Assembly (NCBI GenBank): GCA_004556545.1
Contig: SFGO01000095.1
Location: forward strand, 1 to 9,362
Direction of reading: 5' to 3'
DNA: 9,362 bases
Source of the DNA: Clostridiales bacterium
GTDB lineage: Bacteria; Bacillota; Clostridia; Christensenellales; Aristaeellaceae
Positions within the stretch are counted from its first letter, which is position 1. Every line of letters begins with the position of its first letter. The position numbers and the translations under genes are program-made. This document shows positions 1 through 8,188 of this stretch, one piece after another. The notes under the pieces are model-generated. The model ran no database searches. It was given only the letters and a program-made list of their open reading frames with translations, and was not told where the DNA came from.

Positions 1-105
1 CGACCCGCAGGTGTGTCACGAAACGAGCGGGGACTACGGCAGTAGTCCTCCGCGACGATTGAGTGGCAGCAGTGCCTCCTGCACCTCCACTTTTTTGACG
101 CTCTG
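1..105 (-). repeat. Left copy of a 105-bp inverted repeat flanking the gene block
   Basis: The reverse complement of this stretch matches 9148-9252 base for base with no gaps and four substitutions (101 of 105 identical). Identity stops just after CTCTG (101-105). Because the window begins here, this copy may extend further left. It contains a perfect hairpin, GGACTAC (31-37), loop GGCA, GTAGTCC (42-48), extendable by G30-T49 and G29-C50. I see no gene in it. It resembles a dispersed intergenic repeat of REP, MITE or structured-RNA type, but its family is unknown to me. The strand is set relative to the right copy, taken as plus. Confidence 0.9.
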
Positions 106-147
106 AAAACGCCGCGCCGTTTGACCCATTCTTTTCCAAAAAACGAC

Positions 148-176
148 TTGACGGAACTGCGGGGAAAGCATAAAAT
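148..176 (+). promoter_or_regulatory. Sigma-A type promoter of the glg operon
   Basis: TTGACG (148-153) and TAAAAT (171-176) are separated by exactly 17 bases, close to the housekeeping -35 and -10 consensus. Transcription would start near 183, giving an untranslated leader of about 75 bases before glgB. It sits between the left repeat and glgB, and no comparable promoter is obvious later in the cluster, so it probably drives all four glg genes. Confidence 0.7.
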
Positions 177-201
177 AAGAATAGTTAAAAAACGGGAAAT
201 G

Positions 202-223
202 GTGAAGGGGGTTCCCCTTTCAC
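202..223 (+). other. Hairpin in the glgB 5' untranslated leader
   Basis: GTGAAGGGG (202-210) folds on CCCTTTCAC (215-223), with one G-U pair and a small loop, giving about nine pairs. It is not followed by a T tract, so it is not an intrinsic terminator. It lies just downstream of the predicted transcription start and may protect the mRNA 5' end or take part in regulation. Role unknown. Confidence 0.5.
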
Positions 224-227
224 GAAC

Positions 228-250
228 CCTTTATTAAGCCATAAAGGAGG
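228..250 (+). promoter_or_regulatory. Ribosome binding site of glgB, partly enclosed in a hairpin
   Basis: AAGGAGG (244-250) is a strong Shine-Dalgarno eight bases before the glgB ATG and supports that start. CCTTTAT (228-234) can pair perfectly with ATAAAGG (241-247) across a six-base loop, which hides the first half of the Shine-Dalgarno. This is a weak, mostly A-T stem, so any control of translation by it is an inference. Confidence 0.5.
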
Positions 251-258
251 ACAGGCCG

Positions 259-2244
<1,986 letters not shown>

Positions 2245-2324
2245 GCCTCCGCCGGTTTCCCCCATCGCTTTCGGGTTTTCGGTTTTCCATCCCCGGGAAT
2301 AAACTTGAAGGAGTGGTACCTTCC

Positions 2325-3500
2325 ATGAAAAACAAAAAGCAATGTGTTGCCATGCTGCTGGCAGGCGGTCAGGGCAGCCGCCTGGGCATTTTGACCTCCG
2401 ATGTGGCCAAGCCGGCGATCCCTTACGGCGGCAAGTACCGCATCATCGACTTTCCGCTGAGCAACTGCACCAACAGCGGCATCGATGTGGTGGGCGTGCT
2501 GACCCAATACCGTCCTCTTCTGCTCAATGCCTATATCGGCAGCGGCTCCCCCTGGGATCTGGACCTGGCCCACGGCGGCGTTTATGTGCTGCCGCCTTAC
2601 GTGACCGGCAAGTCCGGCGAATGGTATTCCGGCACTGCCAACGCCATTTATCAGAATATTCAGTTCATCGAACAGTTCAACACGGACTACGTGCTGATCC
2701 TGAGCGGCGACCATATTTATAAAATGGACTACAACAAAATGCTGCAGTTCCATATCCAGAACAACGCGGACTGCACCATCGCCGTCCGTGAGGTTCCGTG
2801 GGAGGAAGCCAGCCGCTTCGGCATCATGAACACCAACGAGGACAACAGCATTTCCGAGTTTGAGGAAAAGCCCGCCCATCCCAAGAGCAACAAGGCCAGC
2901 ATGGGCGTGTATATCTTCACATGGGAAAAACTGCGCCAGTATCTGGTGGAGGACGCGGAGGATCCCAACAGCGCCAACGACTTCGGCAAGAACATCATCC
3001 CCAAGATGCTGGGCGATGAGCAGCGCATGTTTGCCTATGACTTCAAGGGCTACTGGAAGGACGTGGGCACCATCGAAAGCCTCTGGGAGGCCAACATGGA
3101 TCTTCTGACCCTGCCCATGCCGATCGATCTTTACGATACCAAATGGCGCATCTACGGCCGCAACCCCGGTCTGGCCCCCCACTTCATCGCCGAGGGTGCC
3201 AGTGTCCGCAACAGCCTGATTACCGAGGGCTGCGAGGTATTCGGCAACGTGGATCACAGCGTGATTTTCTCCGGCGTGACCATCCGGGAGGGAGCGACGG
3301 TAAAGGACAGTGTTGTCATGCCCGGCGCGGTGATTGAGCGCGGGGCGCAGGTGCAGCGCGCCATCATCTCCGAAGACGCGGTGATCGGCGCGGGCGCGAC
3401 CGTCGGCGAGGCCACGGGCAATATCGCGGTGGTCGGCACAGGCGTGCGTCTGTCCGCCGGCGGAGAAGTGAAAGCCGGAGAGCAGTACGCCGGTCAATGA
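2325..3500 (+). CDS. glgC: Glucose-1-phosphate adenylyltransferase, catalytic subunit, 391 aa
   Basis: It converts glucose-1-phosphate and ATP into ADP-glucose and pyrophosphate, the committed step of bacterial glycogen synthesis. The nucleotidyltransferase domain shows LAGGQGSRL (12-20, triphosphate binding), KPAIPYGGKYRIIDFPLSN (29-47), SGDHIY (127-132, with the catalytic D129) and FEEKP (179-183, with the sugar-phosphate lysine K182). Imperfect hexapeptide repeats from about 288 onward (GASVRNSLI, GVTIREGATV, GAVIERGAQV) form the left-handed beta-helix that carries oligomer and allosteric contacts. I chose ATG 2325 over the in-frame GTG at 2313: the GTG overlaps the Shine-Dalgarno AAGGAG (2308-2313), which is 11 bases from the ATG, and MKNKKQCVAMLLAGGQG is a normal family start. 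It lies between glgB and glgD and probably works with GlgD as a mixed oligomer. Confidence 0.97.
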   Translation: MKNKKQCVAMLLAGGQGSRLGILTSDVAKPAIPYGGKYRIIDFPLSNCTNSGIDVVGVLTQYRPLLLNAYIGSGSPWDLDLAHGGVYVLPPYVTGKSGEWYSGTANAIYQNIQFIEQFNTDYVLILSGDHIYKMDYNKMLQFHIQNNADCTIAVREVPWEEASRFGIMNTNEDNSISEFEEKPAHPKSNKASMGVYIFTWEKLRQYLVEDAEDPNSANDFGKNIIPKMLGDEQRMFAYDFKGYWKDVGTIESLWEANMDLLTLPMPIDLYDTKWRIYGRNPGLAPHFIAEGASVRNSLITEGCEVFGNVDHSVIFSGVTIREGATVKDSVVMPGAVIERGAQVQRAIISEDAVIGAGATVGEATGNIAVVGTGVRLSAGGEVKAGEQYAGQ

Positions 3501-3511
3501 AACTCCTTCGT

Positions 3512-3541
3512 TCCAACTGAATTTCATCCAACTGAATTCCA
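3512..3541 (+). repeat. Two tandem 15-base repeats between glgC and glgD
   Basis: TCCAACTGAATTTCA (3512-3526) is followed directly by TCCAACTGAATTCCA (3527-3541), with one difference. A shorter third echo, TCTGAATGA, starts at 3542. The repeat fills much of the 68-base gap before glgD and ends before the weak Shine-Dalgarno GTGAGG (3555-3560). It is probably a replication-slippage product, with no clear function. Confidence 0.8.
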
Positions 3542-3568
3542 TCTGAATGATGAAGTGAGGAATCCGTT

Positions 3569-4687
3569 ATGAAAGACGTAATGGGCATTATCTATACCGG
3601 TGAAAAGGACAGCTTTCTTCGCGAACTGACGCTTCAGCGCGCCATCGCCGCCGTTCCCGTGGCAGGCCGCTACCGCGTCATCGACTTTTTCGTCAGTGCC
3701 ATGGTCAACAGCGGCGTGCGCAACGTGGGCGTCATCATGCAGAAGAACTACCACAGCCTGATGGATCATCTGGGCAGCGGCAAGGAATGGGATCTGCACG
3801 GCAAAAACGACGGCCTGTACATTCTGCCGCCCTTCCTGACCCGCGAGAACGTAGGCGTTTACAACGGCTCGTTGGACGCGCTCCACTCCAACATGAACTA
3901 CCTGCGCCGCAGCCGTCAGGACTATGTGCTGTTCTGCAACAGCCTGATGGTCTTCAACCCCAACTTCAACGAGATGTTCCATGTGCTGGACGACAGCTGC
4001 GACGCGGTGCTGATGTACAGCAAGGATCCCTCCCTGCGCCGCCCCGAATACGGCACCTATCTGGACGTGGACGAAAACGGCATGGTGACGGATCTGGAGA
4101 TGGATCCCACCCATCCCCGCTATGAAAACACCTGCATGGACACTCTGTTCATCTCCAAAAAGCTGCTGATCGATCTGATGGACCGGGCCTTCGCCCACGG
4201 CTATCACGGCCTGATGCGGGATGTGCTGCAGCGCATGATCCGCGACGCAGGTCTAAAAGTAAGGGGCTATGAATATCATGATCTGTGCTACCGCATGGAC
4301 AGCGTGCAGAGCTACTTCCAGTTCAATCTGGACATGCTCAACACCGAATTGCGGCACAACTTCTTCCGGGAGGACCGGCCCATCTACACCAAGGTGCGGG
4401 ATCAGATGCCCGCCCGGTACATGGACGAGGCGAGCGCCATCAACTCCATGGTGGCCGACGGCTGCATCATCAACGGCCGGGTGGAGCACAGCGTCATCTT
4501 CCGCGGCGTAAAGATCGCCAAGGGCGCTACGGTCAAAAACTGCGTTATCATGCAGGATGCGCGCATCGATGAGGGCGTTTATCTGGAAAACTGCATTCTG
4601 GATAAGCAGGCCCATATTCAGAAGGACGGCCGCCTGATCGGCCCCAAGAGCTACCCCATTGTGATCTCCAAAAATATGGTGATCTGA
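3569..4687 (+). CDS. glgD: GlgD, non-catalytic partner of ADP-glucose pyrophosphorylase, 372 aa
   Basis: This is a GlgC paralogue found mainly in Firmicutes. In studied species GlgD alone has little or no activity but raises the activity of GlgC in a mixed oligomer. The fold is retained: AGRYRVIDF (32-40) matches the GlgC sugar-nucleotide segment, and hexapeptide repeats run from about 290 (VADGCIINGRV, GVKIAKGATV). Catalytic features are lost. The GGQGSRL loop is replaced by IYTGEKDSFLREL (8-20), and the GlgC SGD triplet with its catalytic Asp is replaced by CNS (123-125). The ATG at 3569 follows a weak Shine-Dalgarno (GTGAGG, ending 8 bases upstream), 68 bases after glgC. A weaker site than those of glgC and glgA could lower its translation, though the partners are expected in similar amounts. 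The assignment is firm. Confidence 0.96.
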   Translation: MKDVMGIIYTGEKDSFLRELTLQRAIAAVPVAGRYRVIDFFVSAMVNSGVRNVGVIMQKNYHSLMDHLGSGKEWDLHGKNDGLYILPPFLTRENVGVYNGSLDALHSNMNYLRRSRQDYVLFCNSLMVFNPNFNEMFHVLDDSCDAVLMYSKDPSLRRPEYGTYLDVDENGMVTDLEMDPTHPRYENTCMDTLFISKKLLIDLMDRAFAHGYHGLMRDVLQRMIRDAGLKVRGYEYHDLCYRMDSVQSYFQFNLDMLNTELRHNFFREDRPIYTKVRDQMPARYMDEASAINSMVADGCIINGRVEHSVIFRGVKIAKGATVKNCVIMQDARIDEGVYLENCILDKQAHIQKDGRLIGPKSYPIVISKNMVI

Positions 4688-4700
4688 TCCGGCGTTTCCG

Positions 4701-4727
4701 GCGCGTCCGTCCATCAGGCGGGCGCGC
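4701..4727 (+). other. Very GC-rich hairpin between glgD and glgA
   Basis: GCGCGTCCGTC (4701-4711) pairs with GGCGGGCGCGC (4717-4727) in eleven continuous pairs, two of them G-U, around a five-base loop. No T tract follows (the next bases are AATTCCAAC), so an intrinsic terminator is unlikely. It sits 13 bases after the glgD stop and ends 12 bases before the glgA Shine-Dalgarno. It may block 3' exonuclease decay or set the GlgA to GlgD ratio; this is inference. Confidence 0.6.
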
Positions 4728-4753
4728 AATTCCAACAACAAGGAGTGGATATT

Positions 4754-6187
4754 ATGAAGATCCTGTTCACCTCCAGCGAATGCGTTCCCTTTATCAAAAC
4801 CGGCGGTCTGGCGGACGTGGTGGGCGCGCTGGCCCCCGTTCTGGCCAAAAAAGGCCATGACGTACGAGTGGTTCTTCCCCTGTATACCGCCATTGACTCC
4901 AAATGGCAGCAGCAGATGGAATTCCAGCTTCATTTCGACGTGCAGCTGGGCTGGCGGCGGCAGTACTGCGGCGTCAACATGCTCAAAAAGGACGGCGTGA
5001 CCTATTATTTCCTGGATAACAAATTCTACTTCGGCCGTCCCTATGTGTACGGACTGGGCGGAGATGAATACGAGCGCTACAGCTTCTTCTGCCGGGCCGT
5101 GCTCAACGCCCTGCCCCTTCTGGACTTCAAGCCCGACGTCATCCATGCCCACGACTGGCAGAGCGGCATGGTGCCCGCCCTTCTGAAGATCCAGTACGCG
5201 CACCTGCCCTTCTATTCCAAGATCAAGACCGTGTTCACCATCCACAACCTGCAGTATCAGGGCATTTTCGGCATTAAGGAAGTGCAGGATGTGCTGGGCT
5301 TGGGCGATGGGCTTTGGAGCAGCGACAAGCTGGAATGCTACGGCTGCGCCAACTTCATGAAGGCCGGTCTGGTCTATGCCGACGCGATCACCACCGTGAG
5401 CCCCAGCTACGCCGAAGAGATTACCACCGCCTACTATGGCGAGCGGCTGGATGGACTCATCCGTGCCCGGAAGGACAGCCTGTACGGCGTGCTGAACGGC
5501 ATCGACGTCAACGAATACAATCCCGAAACCGATCCTCTGATCTACAAGACCTACTCCCTCAAGGACATGAGCGGCAAGGCGGTCAACAAGGCCGAGCTTC
5601 AGCGCGATCTGGGGCTGGAAGTGAACCCGGAGATTCCGCTGATCGCCATGGTGGGCCGTCTGACCAACCAGAAGGGACTGGATCTGGTGGACTGCGTCAT
5701 CGGCGATATCATGAACGAGAACGTGCAGCTGGCTGTGCTGGGCATGGGCGACGCCCGGTATACCAACCTGTTCAGCTGGGCGGAGCAGCAGTACCGGGGC
5801 CGGATGGCGGCGCGCTTCGCCATGGATCACTCGCTGGCCCATAAGATGTACGCGGGCGCGGATTTCTTCCTGATGCCCTCGCTGTTTGAGCCCTGCGGCC
5901 TGAGCCAGCTCATTTCCCTGCGCTACGGCACCGTGCCCATCGTGCGCAAGACCGGCGGCCTGCGGGATACGGTGCTGAGCTACAACGAGTACACCAAGGA
6001 AGGCAACGGCTTCACCTTCCTGAACTACAACGCCCACGACATGCTCAATGTCATCCGCCGCGCCCTTTCCTGCTACCGGGAGCAGCCCGAGATCATCAAG
6101 CTGCTTCAGGAGCGCGGTATGACCGGCGACTACAGCTGGGCCCACAGCGCCAACGAATACGTCAAAATCTACAAAAAGCTGCTCTGA
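4754..6187 (+). CDS. glgA: Glycogen synthase (ADP-glucose), GT5 family, 477 aa
   Basis: It transfers glucose from ADP-glucose to the non-reducing end of a growing alpha-1,4 glucan in the cytoplasm. The two-lobed GT-B fold is complete. KTGGLADVVGALAP begins at residue 15 (ADP-glucose loop), HAHDWQSGMVPALL lies at 131-144 and FTIHNLQYQGIF at 161-172. The C-terminal lobe has MVGRLTNQKGLDLV (299-312), PSLFEPCGLSQL (375-386, with the conserved E379) and a second KTGG (399-402). Length matches the bacterial family (about 477). ATG 4754 is chosen because AAGGAG (4740-4745) lies eight bases upstream; the in-frame GTG at 4745 overlaps that site. It is the last gene of the glg operon, 66 bases after glgD. 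No T-tract terminator follows it. Confidence 0.97.
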   Translation: MKILFTSSECVPFIKTGGLADVVGALAPVLAKKGHDVRVVLPLYTAIDSKWQQQMEFQLHFDVQLGWRRQYCGVNMLKKDGVTYYFLDNKFYFGRPYVYGLGGDEYERYSFFCRAVLNALPLLDFKPDVIHAHDWQSGMVPALLKIQYAHLPFYSKIKTVFTIHNLQYQGIFGIKEVQDVLGLGDGLWSSDKLECYGCANFMKAGLVYADAITTVSPSYAEEITTAYYGERLDGLIRARKDSLYGVLNGIDVNEYNPETDPLIYKTYSLKDMSGKAVNKAELQRDLGLEVNPEIPLIAMVGRLTNQKGLDLVDCVIGDIMNENVQLAVLGMGDARYTNLFSWAEQQYRGRMAARFAMDHSLAHKMYAGADFFLMPSLFEPCGLSQLISLRYGTVPIVRKTGGLRDTVLSYNEYTKEGNGFTFLNYNAHDMLNVIRRALSCYREQPEIIKLLQERGMTGDYSWAHSANEYVKIYKKLL

Positions 6188-6213
6188 TTGTATTTTGATT
6201 GTACGAAATCCGT

Positions 6214-6249
6214 CTTTTCCCGGTTTGCCTGTTGACAGGCCGGGAAAAG
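6214..6249. repeat. Nested inverted repeat overlapping the met promoter
   Basis: CTTTTCCCGG (6214-6223) and CCGGGAAAAG (6240-6249) form ten perfect complementary pairs. Between them lies a second, nearly complete palindrome, GCCTGT-TG-ACAGGC (6227-6240), whose centre is offset by two bases. The structure covers the -35 box and most of the promoter spacer. It follows glgA by 26 bases but has no T tract on either strand, so it is a poor intrinsic terminator. It could be a repressor site for the met operon or an mRNA 3'-end stabiliser for glgA. Confidence 0.6.
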
Positions 6250-6260
6250 CGTGGTATCAT
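6232..6260 (+). promoter_or_regulatory. Sigma-A promoter of the leader-metNIQ operon
   Basis: TTGACA (6232-6237) is a perfect -35 and TATCAT (6255-6260) a good -10, with a spacer of exactly 17 bases. Transcription should start near 6267, about 40 bases before the leader ORF. The promoter stands in the gap after glgA, which separates the transporter genes from the glycogen operon. Confidence 0.85.
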
Positions 6261-6308
6261 GCCACCATTCCATAAAGGCGGCGACGCCGTAAGTTAGGAG
6301 GAGTCCAC

Positions 6309-6386
6309 GTGACGAACACATGTGCCATGCGAATGAACATGATGTGCGCGTGCGTTGGCTCGTGCTATTTGTGTTGCGTCGCTTAA
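6309..6386 (+). CDS. Cys- and Met-rich leader peptide, 25 aa
   Basis: AGGAGGAG (6296-6303) is an almost ideal Shine-Dalgarno, seven bases from a GTG start at 6309. The frame runs 25 codons to TAA (6384-6386). It contains Cys at codons 5, 13, 15, 19, 22 and 23 (a tandem pair near the end) and Met at codons 7, 9, 11 and 12, so 10 of 24 internal codons specify sulfur amino acids. Cys is normally one of the rarest residues. The end of the ORF is 17 bases before a strong terminator upstream of metN. Its function is probably the act of translation: ribosomes stalling at Cys or Met codons would favour the antiterminator fold. An overlapping frame from ATG 6320 to TAA 6401 is open but has no suitably placed Shine-Dalgarno. 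I do not recognise a named family. Confidence 0.85.
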   Translation: MTNTCAMRMNMMCACVGSCYLCCVA

Positions 6387-6401
6387 GGAAGAAAGTCATT
6401 T

Positions 6402-6436
6402 AAGCCCGCCTCGCAATAGTGCGAGACGGGCTTTTT
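6402..6436 (+). terminator. Intrinsic terminator of the leader (attenuator terminator)
   Basis: AGCCCGCCTCGCA (6403-6415) pairs with TGCGAGACGGGCT (6420-6432), with one C-A mismatch and loop ATAG; A6402 can add a pair with T6433. The stem runs straight into TTTTTGTTT (6432-6440). It lies between the leader peptide and metN, where it would block the operon unless an alternative fold forms. Confidence 0.92.
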
Positions 6437-6477
6437 GTTTGACCAAAGCAACGGATGCAGAAGGACGGGTGAACCGA

Positions 6478-7509
6478 ATGGAGAAGCAGCCACAGACCCA
6501 GGCAGCGCCTCCGCAGATCGAACTGCGAGGGCTCAGCAAGGTCTACCAGATCCCCGGCGGCGAGGTGCAGGCGCTCAGCAACATCAGCCTGACCATCGAA
6601 CAGGGCGACATTTACGGCATCATCGGCATGAGCGGCGCCGGAAAGAGCACGCTGATCCGCTGTCTGAACCGGCTGGACATGCCGACTGACGGGCAGGTGC
6701 TCATCGATGGGCAGAACATTCTGGCCATGAACAAGAAGGAGCTCCGGCAGACCCGCCGCCGCATGGCGATGATCTTTCAGCAGTTTAACCTGCTGATGCA
6801 GAAGAACGTAGCCCGGAACGTGCGCTATCCGCTGGAAATCGCAGGTGTGCCCAAGAAGCAGGCCAACGAGCGGGTGATGGAGCTTCTGAAGATCGTCGGT
6901 CTGGAAGAGAAAGCCTCCGCCTATCCCGCCCAGCTGTCCGGCGGCCAGAAGCAGCGTGTCGCAATCGCCCGTGCGCTGGCCAGCAATCCCGAAATGCTCC
7001 TGTGCGACGAAGCCACCAGCGCGCTGGATCCCATGACCACCCAGAGCATTCTGGAGCTGCTCAAGCGGATCAACGCCGAGCTGGGCATCACCGTGGTGCT
7101 GATTACCCATGAAATGGCGGTCATTCGCCAGATCTGCAACAAGGTCGCCATTCTGGACGGCGGCAAGCTGGCGGAGCAGGGCACGGTGGACGACGTGTTC
7201 ATGCACACCAAGTCCGCCGCGGGCAAGCGTCTGTTCGGCATCCTGCCGGAAAACGAGGACGAGCTTCCCACTCAGCCGGCCCTGCGCATCGTCTTTGACG
7301 GCTCGGCGGCGGATCAGCCGATCATCAGCCGTCTGGTGAAGGATTTGGGCTTTGATGTGAACATCCTGTCCGCCGACATGCATCAGCTCAACGGCAAGAC
7401 CTACGGCCAGATGCTGGTGGCCCGGCCGGACGATCCTGCCGAGCTGAAGCAGGTGCGGGACTATCTGGCCAAGGCGGGCCTGACAACGGAGGAGGTGAGT
7501 GGAGAATGA
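6478..7509 (+). CDS. metN: Methionine-family ABC importer ATPase MetN, 343 aa
   Basis: It is the ATP-hydrolysing subunit of a type I ABC importer for methionine or a related sulfur amino acid, on the inner face of the membrane with MetI. Motifs in order: Walker A GMSGAGKST (50-58), Q-loop MIFQQFNLL (Gln 101), signature LSGGQKQR (153-160), Walker B MLLCDE (173-178) and the H-loop His 211. A C-terminal NIL-type domain (about 267-338, from ALRIVFDG) is the feature that separates MetN from other amino acid ATPases; in E. coli it binds methionine and causes trans-inhibition. Length equals E. coli MetN. ATG 6478 is preferred, with AAGGA 12 bases upstream; an in-frame GTG at 6469 sits too close to that site. 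The gene follows the attenuator terminator and overlaps metI by four bases. Confidence 0.95.
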   Translation: MEKQPQTQAAPPQIELRGLSKVYQIPGGEVQALSNISLTIEQGDIYGIIGMSGAGKSTLIRCLNRLDMPTDGQVLIDGQNILAMNKKELRQTRRRMAMIFQQFNLLMQKNVARNVRYPLEIAGVPKKQANERVMELLKIVGLEEKASAYPAQLSGGQKQRVAIARALASNPEMLLCDEATSALDPMTTQSILELLKRINAELGITVVLITHEMAVIRQICNKVAILDGGKLAEQGTVDDVFMHTKSAAGKRLFGILPENEDELPTQPALRIVFDGSAADQPIISRLVKDLGFDVNILSADMHQLNGKTYGQMLVARPDDPAELKQVRDYLAKAGLTTEEVSGE

Positions 7510-8168
7510 ACTGGGCGCAGCTGGGTTCCCTTTTGTGGACCGGAACCGTTGATACCCTGTACATGACCTTCTGGAGCAGCCTGATCGCTTATCTGATCGG
7601 CCTGCCGCTGGGCGTACTGCTGGTCGTCACCCGCCGGGACGGCATCATGCCCTCTCCCGGATTCAACTCCGTGCTAGGGGTGCTGATCAACTTCCTGCGT
7701 TCCATCCCCTTCATTATCATGCTGGCCATGCTTTTCCCCGTGACCCGCGCCGTGATGGGCACCGCCATCGGCACCCGCTCCATCATCTTCCCGCTGGTCA
7801 TCAGCGCGTTCCCCTACGTGGCCCGCATGGTGGAAAGCTCGCTGGAAGAGGTGGATCACGGCATTATTGAAGCCGCGCAGTCCATGGGCTCCACCAACTT
7901 CCAGATCATCTTTAAGGTGCTGCTGCCGGAATCCGTTCCCTCTCTGGTCAACGGCGCGGCCATCAGCGTGACGACCATCCTTGGCTACACCGCGCTGGCC
8001 AGCGCGGCGGGCGGCGGCGGTCTGGGCGCGCTGGCCATCACCAAGGGTCTGAACGTCCGCAAATTCGACATCATGTACTCCGCCAGCCTGCTGCTGGTGG
8101 TGCTGGTGCAAATCATCACCGTCTTCGGCACGCGGTTCACCCGCGGCCTGGACCATAAAAAACGCTGA
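7506..8168 (+). CDS. metI: Methionine-family ABC importer permease MetI, 220 aa
   Basis: It is the membrane subunit that would form the translocation path as a dimer and dock on MetN. About five hydrophobic segments are visible (roughly 14-41, 55-80, 92-108, 148-172 and 190-208), the expected number for MetI. The EAA coupling loop lies at 122-143 (EAAQSMGS, then LLPES), the site of contact with the ATPase. The start is firm: ATG 7506 overlaps the metN stop in an ATGA arrangement, and AGGAGG (7490-7495) inside metN supplies the Shine-Dalgarno. This suggests translational coupling. Only 20 bases separate it from metQ. Length matches the family (about 217-230). Confidence 0.94.
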   Translation: MNWAQLGSLLWTGTVDTLYMTFWSSLIAYLIGLPLGVLLVVTRRDGIMPSPGFNSVLGVLINFLRSIPFIIMLAMLFPVTRAVMGTAIGTRSIIFPLVISAFPYVARMVESSLEEVDHGIIEAAQSMGSTNFQIIFKVLLPESVPSLVNGAAISVTTILGYTALASAAGGGGLGALAITKGLNVRKFDIMYSASLLLVVLVQIITVFGTRFTRGLDHKKR

Positions 8169-8188
8169 TTTTGAAAGGAGAAACCCCG

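Larger units (their letters stand above)
6277..6436 (+). promoter_or_regulatory. Ribosome-mediated transcription attenuator of metNIQ
   Basis: Mutually exclusive folds can be traced by hand. Antiterminator: 6359-6369 (CTCGTGCTATT) pairs with 6415-6425 (AATAGTGCGAG) in eleven continuous pairs, two G-U. Nested inside it are GCG 6376-6378 with CGC 6407-6409, and GCTTAA 6381-6386 with TTAAGC 6400-6405. Terminator: 6402-6415 with 6420-6433. A possible anti-antiterminator pairs 6280-6287 with 6376-6383 (eight pairs, one G-U). That 5' element also forms a small GGCG-GCGA-CGCC hairpin (6277-6288). A ribosome held at codons 13-15 leaves the 6361-6369 arm free, so transcription continues; one reaching the stop codon covers the antiterminator and allows termination. 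The pairings are visible; the mechanism is inferred from trp- and his-type attenuation. Confidence 0.75.

Noticed and set aside
104..117. Possible catabolite-responsive (cre) element upstream of glgB, TGAAAACGCCGCGC
   Set aside because: Only the left half fits the consensus; the right half lacks the expected match, so it is not supportable.
2308..2324. T-box-like GTGGTACC before glgC
   Set aside because: It is only the Shine-Dalgarno region with a short GGTACC palindrome; no specifier stem or terminator accompanies it.
6320..6403. Overlapping 27-codon ORF from ATG 6320 in a second frame across the attenuator
   Set aside because: The only Shine-Dalgarno is about 18 bases away, whereas it is seven bases from the GTG at 6309; the composition has no amino acid signal relevant to the operon.
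6355..6477. N-terminal extension of MetN reading through the terminator region
   Set aside because: The frame is open by chance. The extension covers the leader and terminator hairpin, has no Shine-Dalgarno, and MetN from ATG 6478 already has full family length.
6267..6477. S-box (SAM) riboswitch or T-box before metN
   Set aside because: I looked for the conserved S-box core and the T-box GGTGGNACCGCG-like sequence and found neither; the leader ORF explains the terminator better.
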